Positions 12,871 to 14,155 of a stretch of 14,155 nucleotides of DNA are shown here, one piece after another. Within the stretch, counting starts at the first letter, position 1. The number at the start of each line of letters is the position of its first letter. This DNA comes from Clostridia bacterium (GTDB taxonomy: Bacteria > Bacillota > Clostridia > Christensenellales > UBA1242), in NCBI GenBank assembly GCA_017537515.1, contig JAFYKO010000154.1, forward strand, positions 1-14,155, in the 5' to 3' direction. The translations under genes were made by a program, and so were the position numbers. Below the pieces are notes generated by a model, which saw only the letters and a program-made list of their open reading frames with translations, ran no database searches and was not told the origin of the DNA.

Positions 12871-12922
12871 GTCTATAAATTTATTGACTTGCCAATTTTT
12901 ATGTGGTAATATGTCTATAAAT
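12871..12922 (+). promoter_or_regulatory. Putative operator: two direct GTCTATAAAT repeats bracketing the promoter
   Basis: Identical decamers at 12871-12880 and 12913-12922 lie 42 bases apart, four helical turns, one just before the -35 and one just after the -10. That spacing puts them on the same DNA face, as expected for a repressor that blocks or loops the promoter. The divergent XRE regulator is the obvious candidate. Confidence 0.45.
12884..12912 (+). promoter_or_regulatory. SigA-type promoter of the surface-protein gene
   Basis: TTGACT (12884-12889), 17-base spacer, TAATAT (12907-12912), 32 bases before the start codon. GGGGTGA precedes the ATG as ribosome binding site. Confidence 0.75.
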
Positions 12923-12944
12923 ATAATAAAAACGGGGTGAAAAA

Positions 12945-13988
12945 ATGACAGAAAAAAGAAAAAAAATCTATGAAATATTGATTACTGCACTATGTATAGC
13001 AATAATGTCCTTGTGTGCGTATATGGGTATCACGGCAGTGCAAAGGTCCATGAATATGAAAGTAGGAGTAAACATAACCCCATCACATGAAATACGAATT
13101 GACTATGGCGGGGAAACAATCTTTTGCAATACAACAAAAGATAGTATTGGCATTAAGGTTGCAAACGGCTACACTCTAAGCGGAAATAAATTAACATTCA
13201 CTCAAGAATTTTTATCTATTGGCCAAACTTTTGCTTTGACAATATATAACTACAACACCTCATATCTGCAAGTCTCAGTAAGCGGAACAGGTGTAAGCGG
13301 AAATACAATTACAATAGACCCGTATTCAACAAACGCCCCAAGTGAGGTTTTAAATTTGACTATTTCTGCGGGTGTAACAAATGCGGTGTTGAGTTTTTCT
13401 GTTCCTGTTACCTATTCACTATCATATTCGGGTGAAAATTATACTTATAGTGGAAAAAGCAGTGTTATTGAAGGAAATTCATATTCTACCACTTTTTCTG
13501 CTTCAGAGTATTATAACCTACCCAACACAATAACAATCACAATGGGTGGAGAATCCTTAACAAGCGGATTCACATACACAAAAACAAGCGACACTTCTGC
13601 AGCACTTACAATAAATGCAATTACAGGAGATGTGGAGATTACTTGCATGGTTACAGGAGATGTGGTTCAAGTAGCAATAGAATTATATGTAACAAACGAG
13701 TCAAAAACATTTACAGCAAATTCAACTATAACATATCCTTCTAACTCTTGTTCTGTGTCGTTTCAAACAGGATTGGCCTTTATAAAGTATCCCTCTCTTA
13801 GTAGTAGTACTTGTAATACCACATACGTAAATGGCTTTTATTCCAGTTTATCGCTTTCTAAATACCAAACGGGTAGTAATATGGGAGGTATAAAAGACCA
13901 AATTAATATGACAGTTTATATTAATTGGGGAGATGTTGCAGAATCAATCAATGTTAGTGAAAGCTGTACCTTTAGATCAACAATGTAA
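12945..13988 (+). CDS. Secreted or membrane-anchored beta-rich protein of unknown function
   Basis: 347 residues. A basic start (MTEKRKKIYE) leads into a hydrophobic helix at about 10-30 (ILITALCIAIMSLCAYMGI) typical of a signal peptide or anchor. The remainder is rich in Ser, Thr, Asn, Gly and Tyr with alternating polar and hydrophobic residues, suggesting stacked beta domains. A segment near 195-240 (ITITMGGESLTSGFTYT, later LTINAITGDVEITC) resembles a short module common in Bacillota surface proteins, where a 'MGG...' strand is paired with '...VTGDIVIT'. No LPXTG sorting signal, Cys lipobox or SLH domain is seen, and the C-terminus is not hydrophobic. Its own promoter, a divergent XRE regulator and flanking repeats suggest a small accessory cassette. 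Adhesin, matrix or extracellular-binding functions are guesses. Confidence 0.72.
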   Translation: MTEKRKKIYEILITALCIAIMSLCAYMGITAVQRSMNMKVGVNITPSHEIRIDYGGETIFCNTTKDSIGIKVANGYTLSGNKLTFTQEFLSIGQTFALTIYNYNTSYLQVSVSGTGVSGNTITIDPYSTNAPSEVLNLTISAGVTNAVLSFSVPVTYSLSYSGENYTYSGKSSVIEGNSYSTTFSASEYYNLPNTITITMGGESLTSGFTYTKTSDTSAALTINAITGDVEITCMVTGDVVQVAIELYVTNESKTFTANSTITYPSNSCSVSFQTGLAFIKYPSLSSSTCNTTYVNGFYSSLSLSKYQTGSNMGGIKDQINMTVYINWGDVAESINVSESCTFRSTM

Positions 13989-14053
13989 AAGATGGCATTA
14001 GTCACTTAGTTTTCGTATACTTTGCAGATAAATAACCACAACAGCCAAACAAC

Positions 14054-14155
14054 CATCCTATTACAAGGCGGACGGGGGTGCCCCCGTTGGCATTAAGCTC
14101 CGCTTTTAGTTTTTTAGTGCGATAGCTCAATGGCAGGCGGGGCGGTTAGAACCGC
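14054..14155 (-). repeat. R4: partial mosaic repeat element, cut by window end
   Basis: Starts with CCATCCTATTACAAGGCGG, a variant of the reversed spacer. It continues with hairpin ACGGGG/CCCCGT, module E reversed (about 14102-14136, nearly identical to R2 10274-10309), and GCGGTT-AG-AACCGC at the very end. It continues beyond the window. The stretch 13989-14053 between the surface-protein gene and R4 shows no terminator or other feature. Confidence 0.75.

Noticed and set aside
1..14155. tRNA, rRNA, tmRNA or SRP RNA genes
   Set aside because: I looked for characteristic conserved sequences (such as GGTTCGAATCC-type arms) and found none that fit.

Overview
The window is low-GC DNA that reads like a Bacillota (Firmicutes) chromosome around its replication origin. 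The evidence is the rpmH-rnpA-yidD-yidC gene order, RNase J, near-consensus SigA promoters (TTGACA-like, 17-bp spacing, TATAAT) and strong AGGAGG ribosome binding sites. TGA is used as a stop and TGG encodes Trp, so the mycoplasma code is excluded. I cannot name the genus.

Layout. Positions 1-377 hold the 3' end of murC (+). A minus-strand operon (2988 down to 407) follows, convergent with murC. It has a consensus promoter, a 68-residue charged protein of unknown function, and three tandem paralogous PIN-domain genes. The first PIN gene is broken by one in-frame TAA. Next on the minus strand come a YhhQ-type queuosine-precursor transporter, RNase J, and a polytopic membrane protein of unknown function. 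From 6.9 to 8.4 kb lies the origin: two outward-facing sets of DnaA boxes, DnaA-trio-like repeats and AT-rich tracts, one on each side of a CwlD-like amidase gene. dnaA and dnaN are not in the window. Right of the origin the genes run on the plus strand: rpmH, rnpA, yidD, yidC. Transcription therefore diverges from the origin, as expected for co-orientation with replication forks.

The right half is occupied by a mosaic repeat family, here called R1-R4. R1 and R2 are inverted copies flanking yidD. R3 is a 750-bp, largely palindromic element with about 80-bp terminal inverted repeats, directly after the yidC terminator. R4 runs off the right edge. They are built from shared modules and many short GC-rich hairpins whose stem sequences differ between copies while pairing is kept. 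Between R3 and R4 sit an XRE regulator (minus) and a divergent, promoter-equipped gene for a membrane-anchored or secreted beta-rich protein.

Functionally, rpmH, rnpA, yidD and yidC serve ribosome assembly, tRNA processing and membrane protein insertion. RNase J processes and decays RNA. The amidase and murC act on peptidoglycan. The best candidates for something undescribed are the PIN-triplet operon, the twin trio/box arrays around the amidase, and the modular hairpin repeat family.
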